DNA of 16,116 bases, from NCBI GenBank assembly GCA_900542315.1, contig UQMV01000044.1:1-16116 (forward strand), given 5' to 3'. This DNA comes from an uncultured Collinsella sp. GTDB taxonomy: Bacteria > Actinomycetota > Coriobacteriia > Coriobacteriales > Coriobacteriaceae. A program made the translations under genes and the position numbers. Below, piece by piece: positions 6,691 through 12,401 of this stretch. Below the pieces are notes generated by a model. It saw only the letters and a list, made by a program, of their open reading frames with translations. It was not told the origin of the DNA and did no database searches. Each line of letters opens with the position of its first letter. The first letter of the stretch is position 1.

Positions 6691-7263
6691 TTAGTTGAGC
6701 CTAAGGGCCTTCTGGATGGGCAGGTAGAGGGCGCCGACCAGAATGGCGTTAAAGACGGCGGTCATGGCGACGACGGGCAGCATGGCGGCGGCGAGCTCGC
6801 CGACCACGCCGAGCATGGCCATCTTGATGACCATGAAGATGACGCCGGAGACAAAGGTGGTCAGGAAGGTTGCGACAATGGCGATCGCGGGCTTGACCTG
6901 ACCGTTCTTGCCGGCGGCGTTGACGATGCCGGCCATGAGCATGGCGGCGATGCCCTCGGCGGCAAAATCGACGAACGGCGAAGTGGTGGTGATCTGGATC
7001 ACGGCAGCCGAGATAAGGCCAATGACGAGCGCCTGGCCGATGTTGGGGCGAACGACCAGGATGGTGAGGCAGAAGGCCGAGATGATGAACTCGGGGCTGA
7101 TCATGCCGCCCGAGATGCCCGAGATGGCCTTGCCGACGGTGAAGTTGAGGATGAAGCCTGCAGCGAGCAGGATGGCGAGCAGGACGAGAGCGCGGACGTC
7201 GAGTTTGCCGCGGTCGGCGGTCTGGACGGTGCGGGGCTGGGTGGCGGTGGTGTTCTGAGACAT
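6691..7263 (-). CDS. trpP: ECF transporter S component, TrpP-like, probable tryptophan-specific
   Basis: A 190-residue integral membrane protein with about five to six hydrophobic segments (25-45, 56-75, 77-95, 100-118, 125-150, 155-180). SGISGGMISPEF (48-59) and QITTTSP (90-96) resemble the GGMKP and TTTFP signatures of the TrpP tryptophan transporter family as I know it. In an ECF importer the S component binds the substrate in the membrane. The substrate call is strongly supported by the upstream leader peptide with three consecutive Trp codons. ATG 7263 has AAAGGA upstream; longer in-frame extensions would read through the attenuator and are rejected. It is followed by the fused ATPase and EcfT genes, completing the transporter. 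The ECF S-component call is firm, and tryptophan as substrate is likely. Confidence 0.88.
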   Translation of the reverse strand: MSQNTTATQPRTVQTADRGKLDVRALVLLAILLAAGFILNFTVGKAISGISGGMISPEFIISAFCLTILVVRPNIGQALVIGLISAAVIQITTTSPFVDFAAEGIAAMLMAGIVNAAGKNGQVKPAIAIVATFLTTFVSGVIFMVIKMAMLGVVGELAAAMLPVVAMTAVFNAILVGALYLPIQKALRLN

Positions 7264-7309
7264 GGTGAAAATCCTTTCAAAAAGGGGAGTGTAAGAGAAA
7301 AACGGAGGC

Positions 7310-7330
7310 GCGTGATGCGAATGCGATCGG
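7310..7330 (-). promoter_or_regulatory. Segment complementary to the trp leader-peptide codons
   Basis: On the minus strand this segment, between the attenuator and the trpP start, can pair with leader codons 13-20 (7419-7439) at 20 of 21 positions. A U run (GTTTTTCTC) follows a few bases after. If formed, the outer stem would enclose the attenuator hairpin. It is seen in sequence; its function is inferred. Confidence 0.7.
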
Positions 7331-7341
7331 GCTCGAGATAG

Positions 7342-7370
7342 AAAAAGGCCCCCGGTCGAAACCGGAGGCC
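7342..7370 (-). terminator. Attenuator terminator of the tryptophan ECF operon
   Basis: On the minus strand GGCCTCCGGT pairs with ACCGGGGGCC (one G-U) around a TTCG tetraloop, followed by TTTTTC. It stands 39 bp after the leader-peptide stop and about 80 bp before the trpP start, where a trp-type attenuator belongs. The leader's own CGGTCGA (7415-7421) can pair with TCGACCG in the loop and right arm (7353-7359), a possible but weak antiterminator. Confidence 0.9.
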
Positions 7371-7408
7371 TTCCAATCACCTAGAGCGCAAAAACAGGCG
7401 TGAGGGAC

Positions 7409-7477
7409 TCACTGTCGACCGATCGTATTCGCATCACGCCACCACCAGTTGTTGAGAGACTTCATCGTGTTCTTCAT
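7409..7477 (-). CDS. Tryptophan leader peptide (22 residues, WWW)
   Basis: ATG 7477 follows AAAGGAG with suitable spacing; the reading frame ends at TGA 7409-7411. The peptide has 22 residues, with three consecutive Trp codons (TGG TGG TGG) at positions 11-13 in LNNWWWRDA. A hairpin followed by five T lies downstream, before a TrpP-like ECF S-component gene. This is the arrangement of a ribosome-mediated attenuator. Scarce charged tRNA-Trp would stall the ribosome at codons 11-13 and favour read-through; plentiful Trp would let it reach the stop and favour termination. The peptide itself probably has no function beyond being translated. The coding call rests on the binding site, codon content and position. 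Confidence 0.9.
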   Translation of the reverse strand: MKNTMKSLNNWWWRDANTIGRQ

Positions 7478-7535
7478 GTCGGTGGCTCCTTTCGTGATAC
7501 CGTGGCGCAGTCGCACCTAGTTGCTGTTGCGCTGC

Positions 7536-7544
7536 ACTATAGCA
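7536..7544 (-). promoter_or_regulatory. Extended -10 promoter of the tryptophan ECF operon
   Basis: On the minus strand TGCTATAGT matches an extended -10 (TGnTATAAT). No good -35 is visible, which is common with extended -10 elements. Transcription would start near 7529, about 50 nt before the leader-peptide ATG. The 23-bp palindrome at 7563-7585 lies just upstream. Confidence 0.6.
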
Positions 7545-7562
7545 CAGCGAAGTGTGTGCGGG

Positions 7563-7585
7563 GAAATCTTTTTTGAAAAGATTTC
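7563..7585. promoter_or_regulatory. Palindrome GAAATCTTTT-TTG-AAAAGATTTC upstream of the leader promoter
   Basis: A perfect 10-bp inverted repeat with a 3-bp centre, AT-rich in a GC-rich region, located about 20-45 bp upstream of the leader -10. It could be an operator, an UP-like element, or part of the 3' end of the C69 dipeptidase transcript. The sequence does not decide among these. Confidence 0.45.
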
Positions 7586-7605
7586 AGCGGTGTTTCCCAC
7601 CGGTC

Positions 7606-7652
7606 AAAAAGGCGGGCTGAGCGGGTGGGGCAACCCGTGTCGTCCCACCCGC
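7606..7652 (-). terminator. Terminator after the C69 dipeptidase gene
   Basis: On the minus strand GCGGGTGGG pairs with CCCACCCGC (7644-7652 with 7621-7629) around a 14-nt loop. CCCGCC and TTTTT (7606-7610) follow about 10 nt later; an alternative pairing using CCCGCC would place the U run directly after the stem. It lies 12 bp after the dipeptidase stop. Confidence 0.75.
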
Positions 7653-7664
7653 ACCAGCGAGGGA

Positions 7665-9605
7665 TTACTCCTTGTTGCGGCGATAGAGGATATAACCGCC
7701 TGCGGAGATGACGGCAACGCCAGCGATGGCGAATACGGCCACCATGCGGCCATCAAAACGATCGCCAGTGGTGGGCAGGCCGCCCTTGGTGTTCGTCTTG
7801 TTGGTGGTTACCGTGGTCGTGGTGTTGTCCGACTTGCCGGGCTTCTCAGGCTTGGTGGTGGGCTGCTCAGGCTTCTCGGGGGTACCAGGCTGCTCGGGCT
7901 TGCCGGGCTGCTCGGGGGTGCCGGGCTGATCCGGGGTGACCGGGTCGGTGGCAAGAGCGTCCTGGGCGTAGGTAATGGACACCTTGAGGCCCTTGGTCTC
8001 GGTGTTCAGATCGCTTGGGGTGAAGGGCTGTTCGAAGTTTCCGGCCTTCTGATAGGCGCGCATCTCCTGGAGCAGGGCCTTGCACTTCTTGTAGGTGTTC
8101 TCGGTGGCAGCCTTGCCGGCCTTGTTGGCTAGGGCAGTGCGGCCCTCGGTGGTCGTTTCGGCCAGCATGGCGGCGTCAACTTCCTTGTTCTGCTCGATGA
8201 GCTCATTCTGGAGGGCGTCAAGATAGGCATGGACGCCAGCACCGAGGGTGGCACGATTCTCGAAGGCAAGCGAGCTGATGTCCATAAAGACGTAGTTAAT
8301 GGAGTTCTCAGGCTCTTCGTTGTTTACGACGTCTGTTTCGTCGCAGTGGTCGAAAGATACGGTCTGGTCGCTGAAGTAGGGGCTGACCTCGGTCATCAGG
8401 GCGGAGTACAGCGGGATGGCGATGGAGAATTCAGCTCGAGAGAGCATCTCCCATTGGATGGTCGCAATTTCAGGGTTGAGGCCGTTGCGAATCTGGAAGA
8501 GATGGGCCTCACCGTTGCGCTCGGTGCCGATGCAATAGGCACCATCGGTGTTGGCGCTGAGGCCGGGAACGTTTTCGCCACGATTGCCAAAGGCGCGAAT
8601 AAGTTCAAAAGTATTCCAACCGGACTTTTCGGGTTGGAAGAACAGCGGCTGCATTTCATTTACCATGGCGCCAACCTTAGCGCGCGGTTTTTCGCTAGTG
8701 TCCTGGACGATTTCATAGTCGGTGCCCTCAGTAAGCGGAGCCCCAAGGTAATCGCGGCCCTGGACGTAGCGCGACCAAGCGTGAACGGAAGTTTTGTCGA
8801 TGGGCGAACCGTAGGTCTGGGCAACATCGAACTGTCCGTCGTCGAAATACTTGGCGAAACCCTTTTCTTCAGGTAGGGACTTAATGCCTTCGGAGTGAAT
8901 GCAGTTTACGGTGTCATCGAGGTTAACCTTGAAGTTGAGATTGCTGATATTGGGATTGAGCGACGCGATATCATCGGTCAACTTCATGGCAATCCACTGA
9001 TGGCCGGAAAGCGCGGCGAACAGCCAGGTCTCATTGTTGTCGGCAATGATGAGCTGGTCGTTGGCGTTGGCGCCCTGTTCGTTAATGAGCCTGCCGATGA
9101 GCTCGACTCCCTCGCGGGCCGTGCCGCTCTCGCCAAGGATGACGCCGGCGTAGACGTATTCGCTGATGCCTGTTTTGGTCAGGGGATCTGCGGCCTTTGC
9201 TTCGTCATTCATGCTCGTGCTCAGCGTGGCAGAGCAAGAAACGCCCTTCTCGTTAATTCCCGCTTCGGAGTAGGCGTCCCAGCGTCCGTGCCACTGCGAA
9301 GGGTGGTCGCGCACGTAGCTATAACGATATGTGGTCTTGGTCGAGGTGTATGCGAAGTCGGACTCGTCTGAGCCGTAGATATGGCCGGGACCATGCGAGG
9401 GTTCAATGCCATAGTGCTTGAGGTAACGTGTGCCAACGTCCTCGGTGCGGCCGTAGTACGTGTTGCCATCGGCCGTTAGGTTTTTGCCCATGTAGATCTG
9501 CGTGCAGGCGAGCGCAGAGGTCGGCATGGACATGATGGTTGCGGCTCCAAAAGCAAGGCCAATGCCAAGCTTTTTGAGCGCGTTGACGGGGTGAGTTTTC
9601 CTCAT
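7665..9605 (-). CDS. C69-family dipeptidase, secreted and sortase-anchored (LPTTG)
   Basis: A 646-residue protein with all parts of a wall-anchored enzyme. Residues 1-33 form a signal peptide ending ALA. The mature protein would begin with C34 (CTQIYMGKNLTADG), the N-terminal nucleophile expected of peptidase family C69 (PepD-like Ntn hydrolases). YYGRTED follows at about 50-56 and the catalytic domain runs to about 430. A helical region (about 440-545) leads to a Pro-rich spacer with repeats such as PGTPEQPGKPEQPGTPE, then a Thr-rich stretch, LPTTG (610-614), a hydrophobic helix and a YRRNKE tail. Sortase would cut LPTTG and fix the enzyme to peptidoglycan, outside the cell. GGAGGG precedes ATG 9605. 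It probably cleaves dipeptides outside the cell; specificity is unknown. It is transcribed alone. Confidence 0.92.
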   Translation of the reverse strand: MRKTHPVNALKKLGIGLAFGAATIMSMPTSALACTQIYMGKNLTADGNTYYGRTEDVGTRYLKHYGIEPSHGPGHIYGSDESDFAYTSTKTTYRYSYVRDHPSQWHGRWDAYSEAGINEKGVSCSATLSTSMNDEAKAADPLTKTGISEYVYAGVILGESGTAREGVELIGRLINEQGANANDQLIIADNNETWLFAALSGHQWIAMKLTDDIASLNPNISNLNFKVNLDDTVNCIHSEGIKSLPEEKGFAKYFDDGQFDVAQTYGSPIDKTSVHAWSRYVQGRDYLGAPLTEGTDYEIVQDTSEKPRAKVGAMVNEMQPLFFQPEKSGWNTFELIRAFGNRGENVPGLSANTDGAYCIGTERNGEAHLFQIRNGLNPEIATIQWEMLSRAEFSIAIPLYSALMTEVSPYFSDQTVSFDHCDETDVVNNEEPENSINYVFMDISSLAFENRATLGAGVHAYLDALQNELIEQNKEVDAAMLAETTTEGRTALANKAGKAATENTYKKCKALLQEMRAYQKAGNFEQPFTPSDLNTETKGLKVSITYAQDALATDPVTPDQPGTPEQPGKPEQPGTPEKPEQPTTKPEKPGKSDNTTTTVTTNKTNTKGGLPTTGDRFDGRMVAVFAIAGVAVISAGGYILYRRNKE

Positions 9606-9624
9606 AATCCCTCCCAGCGTGCGA

Positions 9625-9648
9625 AAGCCCTCTGTCGCCAGAGGGCTT
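9625..9648 (-). other. 5'-UTR hairpin of the C69 dipeptidase mRNA
   Basis: AAGCCCTCTG (9625-9634) and CAGAGGGCTT (9639-9648) form a perfect 10-bp stem with a 4-nt loop (GCGA on the mRNA), about 10 bp upstream of the ribosome binding site of the dipeptidase gene. It may stabilise the mRNA 5' end. Only a short T run follows on the minus strand, so termination there is uncertain. Confidence 0.6.
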
Positions 9649-9834
9649 CAGCCAATAAAGACACTCCATTAGCGTAACGAACTGGAAACAATATTCATCT
9701 ATGAAAATAACTTACTCGATAAGCGTGATGAAATATGCGATGAGCGGCTAAATATACTCAGTTTGTAGCTTTACTTTAATAAAGACTCCCTGCAATTACT
9801 GCATCTGAATAAAGCGTCTGAAAATACCGAAATG
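9649..9834. other. AT-rich intergenic stretch, promoter region of the C69 gene
   Basis: No gene of support is present here. The stretch is clearly lower in GC than the flanking genes and must hold the dipeptidase promoter, but I cannot pick a -35/-10 pair with confidence. Three copies of AATAAAG (near 9654, 9778 and 9808) are the only repetition seen and may be chance. Confidence 0.5.
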
Positions 9835-9875
9835 AAAAATCCCCCGCTGTTTGGCAAATGCATAAACGGCAGGGG
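9835..9875 (-). terminator. Terminator after the lipid kinase/miniprotein operon
   Basis: On the minus strand CCCCTGCCGTTT pairs with AAACAGCGGGG (9864-9875 with 9842-9852; one C-A mismatch and one G-U) and is followed by TTTTT (9835-9839). It closes the transcript that carries the 30-residue membrane protein. Confidence 0.75.
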
Positions 9876-9911
9876 AGACGATAATTGGATGAATATCATA
9901 CCAATGTAGAT

Positions 9912-10004
9912 TTACTTCTTTCGGCGGTGAATCACGTTGATGGCGTAACCGACGAGCATGGCCAAAACGATGATGATAAAGCCGATCAGGGGATTGTCGT
10001 TCAT
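9912..10004 (-). CDS. 30-residue single-pass membrane miniprotein
   Basis: ATG 10004 is preceded by AGGAGG, which sits immediately after the stop codon of the lipid kinase gene, a strong and well-spaced binding site. The product is 30 residues: a short polar start (MNDNP), a hydrophobic helix LIGFIIIVLAMLVGYAI (6-22) and a basic tail HRRKK. It reads as one transmembrane segment, N-out/C-in by the positive-inside rule. Start-to-stop spacing of about 10 bp shows co-transcription and probably translational coupling with the lipid kinase. A terminator follows at 9835-9875. I do not recognise a family; a partner or regulator of the kinase or of lipid metabolism is only a guess. Confidence 0.75.
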   Translation of the reverse strand: MNDNPLIGFIIIVLAMLVGYAINVIHRRKK

Positions 10005-10013
10005 GGGGTCCTC

Positions 10014-10931
10014 CTATTTACCAAGCGGTGAGAATTCATCGACGATGAGGTCGAGGCATTGCGGAAGTGCGCGGGCACCAAAGACGCCCGAGTTGCTGGA
10101 GATGATCTCGCCATCGAACTGCATGCCCAGCGACGGGGTGCAGGTGATCTTGGCTTCCTTGGTCTGGATGATCTTAAACTGCGGGCGCCCGAGTACCTTG
10201 CCGGCGGGGTCGAGTGCGGCGGTGATCACAGTAGGCAACAGCTGCACGGTGCGCACGGGTTCGATGACCGCAATGTCGACCATGCCATCGTTCATGCGGC
10301 AGTCGGGGAACAGGTTGATGTCGTTTTGGATGACCGAGGTGTTGCCGGCCATGCAGCAGATGCCGTCGAGCTCCTCGACAATGCCGTCGTGCTCAATAGT
10401 AAAGTGCGCCACCGTGGGGTTGGGCGTGGCGAGCGCGGAGAGGAAGTAGGCGATCTCGCCGATGTCGTTTTTGGTGGGGGCGGCCTTCATCATGATCTCG
10501 GCGTCGAAGCCCGAGCCGGCGATGATGATAAAGCCGTGGCGCTTCTCGTTGCCGTTCTCGTCGAGCCAAAGGAGCTCGCCCATGTCCACTTTGACCGTGC
10601 GACCGGCGCGGCAAGCCTTGGCAAGAGCCGCTGCCTCGGGGGCATTGCCGATGTTGTTGAAGAACAGGCAGGCCGTACCGGAGGGGAAGACGAGCGTGGG
10701 GACACCGCACCCGCGCATCTGGTCGAGCACGTTGGAGACGGTGCCGTCGCCGCCCGAAACGACCACGCGATCGAATTCGCGCACGTCCGCCACGGCGTCC
10801 TCGGGTTCCATACCATCGCCGATAAAACGCATCACGACCTCGTCGCCGCCCTGCGCGAGGGCGTGCGTGAATGCGTAGATTTCATCTGAGCTGGGGCCCG
10901 ATGCCGGGTTGTGGATGATAAGGCAGCGCAT
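10014..10931 (-). CDS. Diacylglycerol/lipid kinase family protein (DagK/YegS/LCB5-like)
   Basis: The 305-residue protein has the diacylglycerol-kinase catalytic fold. The N-terminal IIHNPASGPSS (5-15) and the nucleotide-binding SGGDGTVSNVLDQM (59-72) are diagnostic. PSGTACLFFNNIG at about 83-95 stands where most relatives have GTxNDFAR, so the third motif is divergent. The C-terminal half holds the usual beta-sandwich, with GSGFDAE at about 138-144 and MQFDGE near 273-278. Members phosphorylate diacylglycerol, sphingoid bases or undecaprenol-type lipids with ATP at the membrane; the substrate cannot be told from sequence. ATG 10931 has only a weak GGGAA upstream. It is divergent from RNase D and followed directly by the membrane miniprotein. 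Confidence 0.9.
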   Translation of the reverse strand: MRCLIIHNPASGPSSDEIYAFTHALAQGGDEVVMRFIGDGMEPEDAVADVREFDRVVVSGGDGTVSNVLDQMRGCGVPTLVFPSGTACLFFNNIGNAPEAAALAKACRAGRTVKVDMGELLWLDENGNEKRHGFIIIAGSGFDAEIMMKAAPTKNDIGEIAYFLSALATPNPTVAHFTIEHDGIVEELDGICCMAGNTSVIQNDINLFPDCRMNDGMVDIAVIEPVRTVQLLPTVITAALDPAGKVLGRPQFKIIQTKEAKITCTPSLGMQFDGEIISSNSGVFGARALPQCLDLIVDEFSPLGK

Positions 10932-10959
10932 ACTTACGTTCCCGTTCTGTGACTAACCG

Positions 10960-10967
10960 AGTATAGT
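10960..10967. promoter_or_regulatory. Overlapping divergent -10 elements for lipid kinase and RNase D
   Basis: AGTATAGT contains TATAGT on the plus strand (10962-10967) and TATACT on the minus strand (10960-10965). They stand at suitable distances from the RNase D start (11030) and the kinase start (10931). Neither has a good -35. If both are used, the two promoters would exclude each other. Confidence 0.35.
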
Positions 10968-11029
10968 TGTAAGGCAATGCCGATATCCTACCCGTGTTTT
11001 TCGGGCCTAACCTTATTCGATGGGTTGAT

Positions 11030-12163
11030 ATGTACATTTCCACACATCAGGCTCTACTCGACTTTTGCCAGCGCGCCCGTGAGTTCGACGCGATTGCCGT
11101 CGATACCGAGTTTTTGCGCGAGCGCACGTTCCATCCGCGTCTGTGTTTGGTTCAGATTGCCACCCCTGCCGAGAGCGTAGCGGTCGATCCCCTGGTAATC
11201 GACGACCTATCGCCGCTGGCCGAGCTTATGGCCGACGAGAGCGTGACCAAGGTCTTCCACGCCTGCTCGCAGGATATGGAGGTCATGCTCCATACCGTAG
11301 GCGTGCTGCCGCGTCCGATTTTTGACACGCAGGTGGCCGCCGCCTTTTTGGGCGAGCGCCAGCAGATTTCGTATGGCGCGCTTGTTCAGACGTTCTGCGG
11401 TGTATCGCTGCCCAAGACCGAGTCGCTGACCGACTGGTCGCGTCGCCCGCTGACCGATAAGCAGATTGAGTACGCGATCGATGACGTCAAGTACCTGATT
11501 GTCGCCTATACCGAGATGATGAGCCGCCTGCGCGAGCTGGGCCGCGTGGACTGGGTGCTCGACGAGCTGCGCCCGCTGGCTGACGAGTCGCACTATCGCG
11601 CCGATCGCCACGAGGCGTTCCGCAAGGTCAAACGCATCAACTCGTGCAGTCGTCACCAGCTGGGTATCGCGCGCGAGCTCGCCGCCTGGCGTGAGGACCG
11701 CGCCGAGCGCCGCAACATCCCGCGCAAGTGGGTCATGTCCGACGACACGCTGCTTGCGCTCGTTAAGCGCAATCCCGTGCGCGTTGAGGAGTTCCGCAGC
11801 ATTCGCGGTACCGATCAATTGGGGGAGCGCGACGTGGACGGTGCGCTCATGGCCATCAAGCGCGGCGCGAGTTGCCCGCACGATCGCCTGCCGCTCATGA
11901 TGCGCGGGCACCGTCAGATCTCGCCGGAGCTGGAGAGCGTGACCGATCTTATGTATGCGCTCATTCGCCTGGTTGCCGAGCGCTCGGGCGTGGCGACCTC
12001 GGTCATTGCCTCGCGCGACGACCTGGCCGACTACATTGAGCATCCCGAGCAGAGCCCCTTGCGCGAAGGCTGGCGCTTTGAGCTCGTGGGCTCACGCCTG
12101 GACGATTTGCTCTCGGGCAACATGGGACTGACGGTCAAAGATGGCAAAATCGAGCTACTGTAG
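11030..12163 (+). CDS. rnd: Ribonuclease D (3'-5' exoribonuclease)
   Basis: A DEDD-family exonuclease that trims tRNA and other stable RNA 3' ends in the cytoplasm. From ATG 11030 it has 377 residues, close to the usual length. Exo I is IAVDTEF (22-28) with D25 and E27; Exo II is KVFHACSQDMEVM (74-86) with D82; Exo III is YAIDD (148-152) with Y148 and D152 (DEDDy type). An HRDC domain follows at about 205-290. The N-terminus MYISTHQALLDFCQ aligns well with the E. coli enzyme start. The frame is open to a GTG at 10994, but that adds unaligned residues without a binding site. The binding site before 11030 is weak (GGGTTG). Divergent from the lipid kinase gene. Confidence 0.93.
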   Translation: MYISTHQALLDFCQRAREFDAIAVDTEFLRERTFHPRLCLVQIATPAESVAVDPLVIDDLSPLAELMADESVTKVFHACSQDMEVMLHTVGVLPRPIFDTQVAAAFLGERQQISYGALVQTFCGVSLPKTESLTDWSRRPLTDKQIEYAIDDVKYLIVAYTEMMSRLRELGRVDWVLDELRPLADESHYRADRHEAFRKVKRINSCSRHQLGIARELAAWREDRAERRNIPRKWVMSDDTLLALVKRNPVRVEEFRSIRGTDQLGERDVDGALMAIKRGASCPHDRLPLMMRGHRQISPELESVTDLMYALIRLVAERSGVATSVIASRDDLADYIEHPEQSPLREGWRFELVGSRLDDLLSGNMGLTVKDGKIELL

Positions 12164-12170
12164 GTATATA

Positions 12171-12198
12171 GTTACGCGGTTTTACCAAACCGCGTAAC
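12171..12198 (+). terminator. Perfect 12-bp hairpin after RNase D
   Basis: GTTACGCGGTTT (12171-12182) and AAACCGCGTAAC (12187-12198) pair perfectly around TACC, 7 bp after the rnd stop. There is no U tract after it, so it is either a non-canonical terminator or a 3'-end protecting hairpin. Confidence 0.55.
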
Positions 12199-12211
12199 AG
12201 CTCGACGCTGC

Positions 12212-12309
12212 AAACGGCCGAGAGCGGCAATCTGACGTTCAATCGTCGCTCGCGTACCAAAGTACGCGTCGCTTCTCTTTCACGTCACTTTGCTCGCTCT
12301 CGGCCGTTT
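12212..12309. repeat. Structured intergenic repeat, copy 2
   Basis: Outer arms of 15 bp (12212-12226 with 12295-12309, core GGCCGAGAGCG) pair perfectly; then GCAA/TTGC and TGACGT/ACGTCA, then an inner hairpin GCGTAC-CAAA-GTACGC. The inner 47 nt are the reverse complement of the core of the element at 6584-6684 (42 of 47 identical), while the outer arms are unrelated in sequence. TTTT at the right end could let the outer stem terminate rnd transcription. Confidence 0.85.
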
Positions 12310-12357
12310 TCGCTGACGATGCCAAAACATCGATGCTGTCTCGTTGGTTGGGCGAAT

Positions 12358-12366
12358 GGGTAAAAT
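12358..12366 (+). promoter_or_regulatory. Possible -10 of the zinc peptidase gene
   Basis: GGGTAAAAT at 12358-12366 resembles GGGTATGAT found before the racemase and lies 36 bp before the ATG. There is no convincing -35. Weak. Confidence 0.25.
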
Positions 12367-12401
12367 GCCTCCAACGTGTAACTCAATTCGGAGGAATTCG
12401 C

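Noticed and set aside
7621..7652. GGGTGGGACGACACGG on the minus strand, slightly like the T-box antiterminator motif
   Set aside because: It lies upstream of the leader promoter, in the terminator of the C69 gene, and lacks the conserved T-box sequence. Leader-peptide attenuation explains the locus better.
7860..7935. Short tandem DNA repeats that could suggest a CRISPR array or minisatellite
   Set aside because: They encode the PGTPEQPGKPEQ spacer of the sortase-anchored enzyme in frame; there is no repeat-spacer structure.
9403..9669. 88-codon minus-strand frame starting upstream of the C69 gene, which could be a leader peptide
   Set aside because: It has no binding site, runs far into the C69 gene in another frame, and its residues do not show an amino-acid run.
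9700..9755. 16-codon plus-strand ORF in the AT-rich gap
   Set aside because: There is no ribosome binding site and no neighbouring plus-strand gene; short AT-rich frames like this arise by chance.
9654..9818. Three AATAAAG-containing direct repeats
   Set aside because: The matches are short, spacing is irregular and the stretch is AT-rich, so chance is a sufficient explanation.
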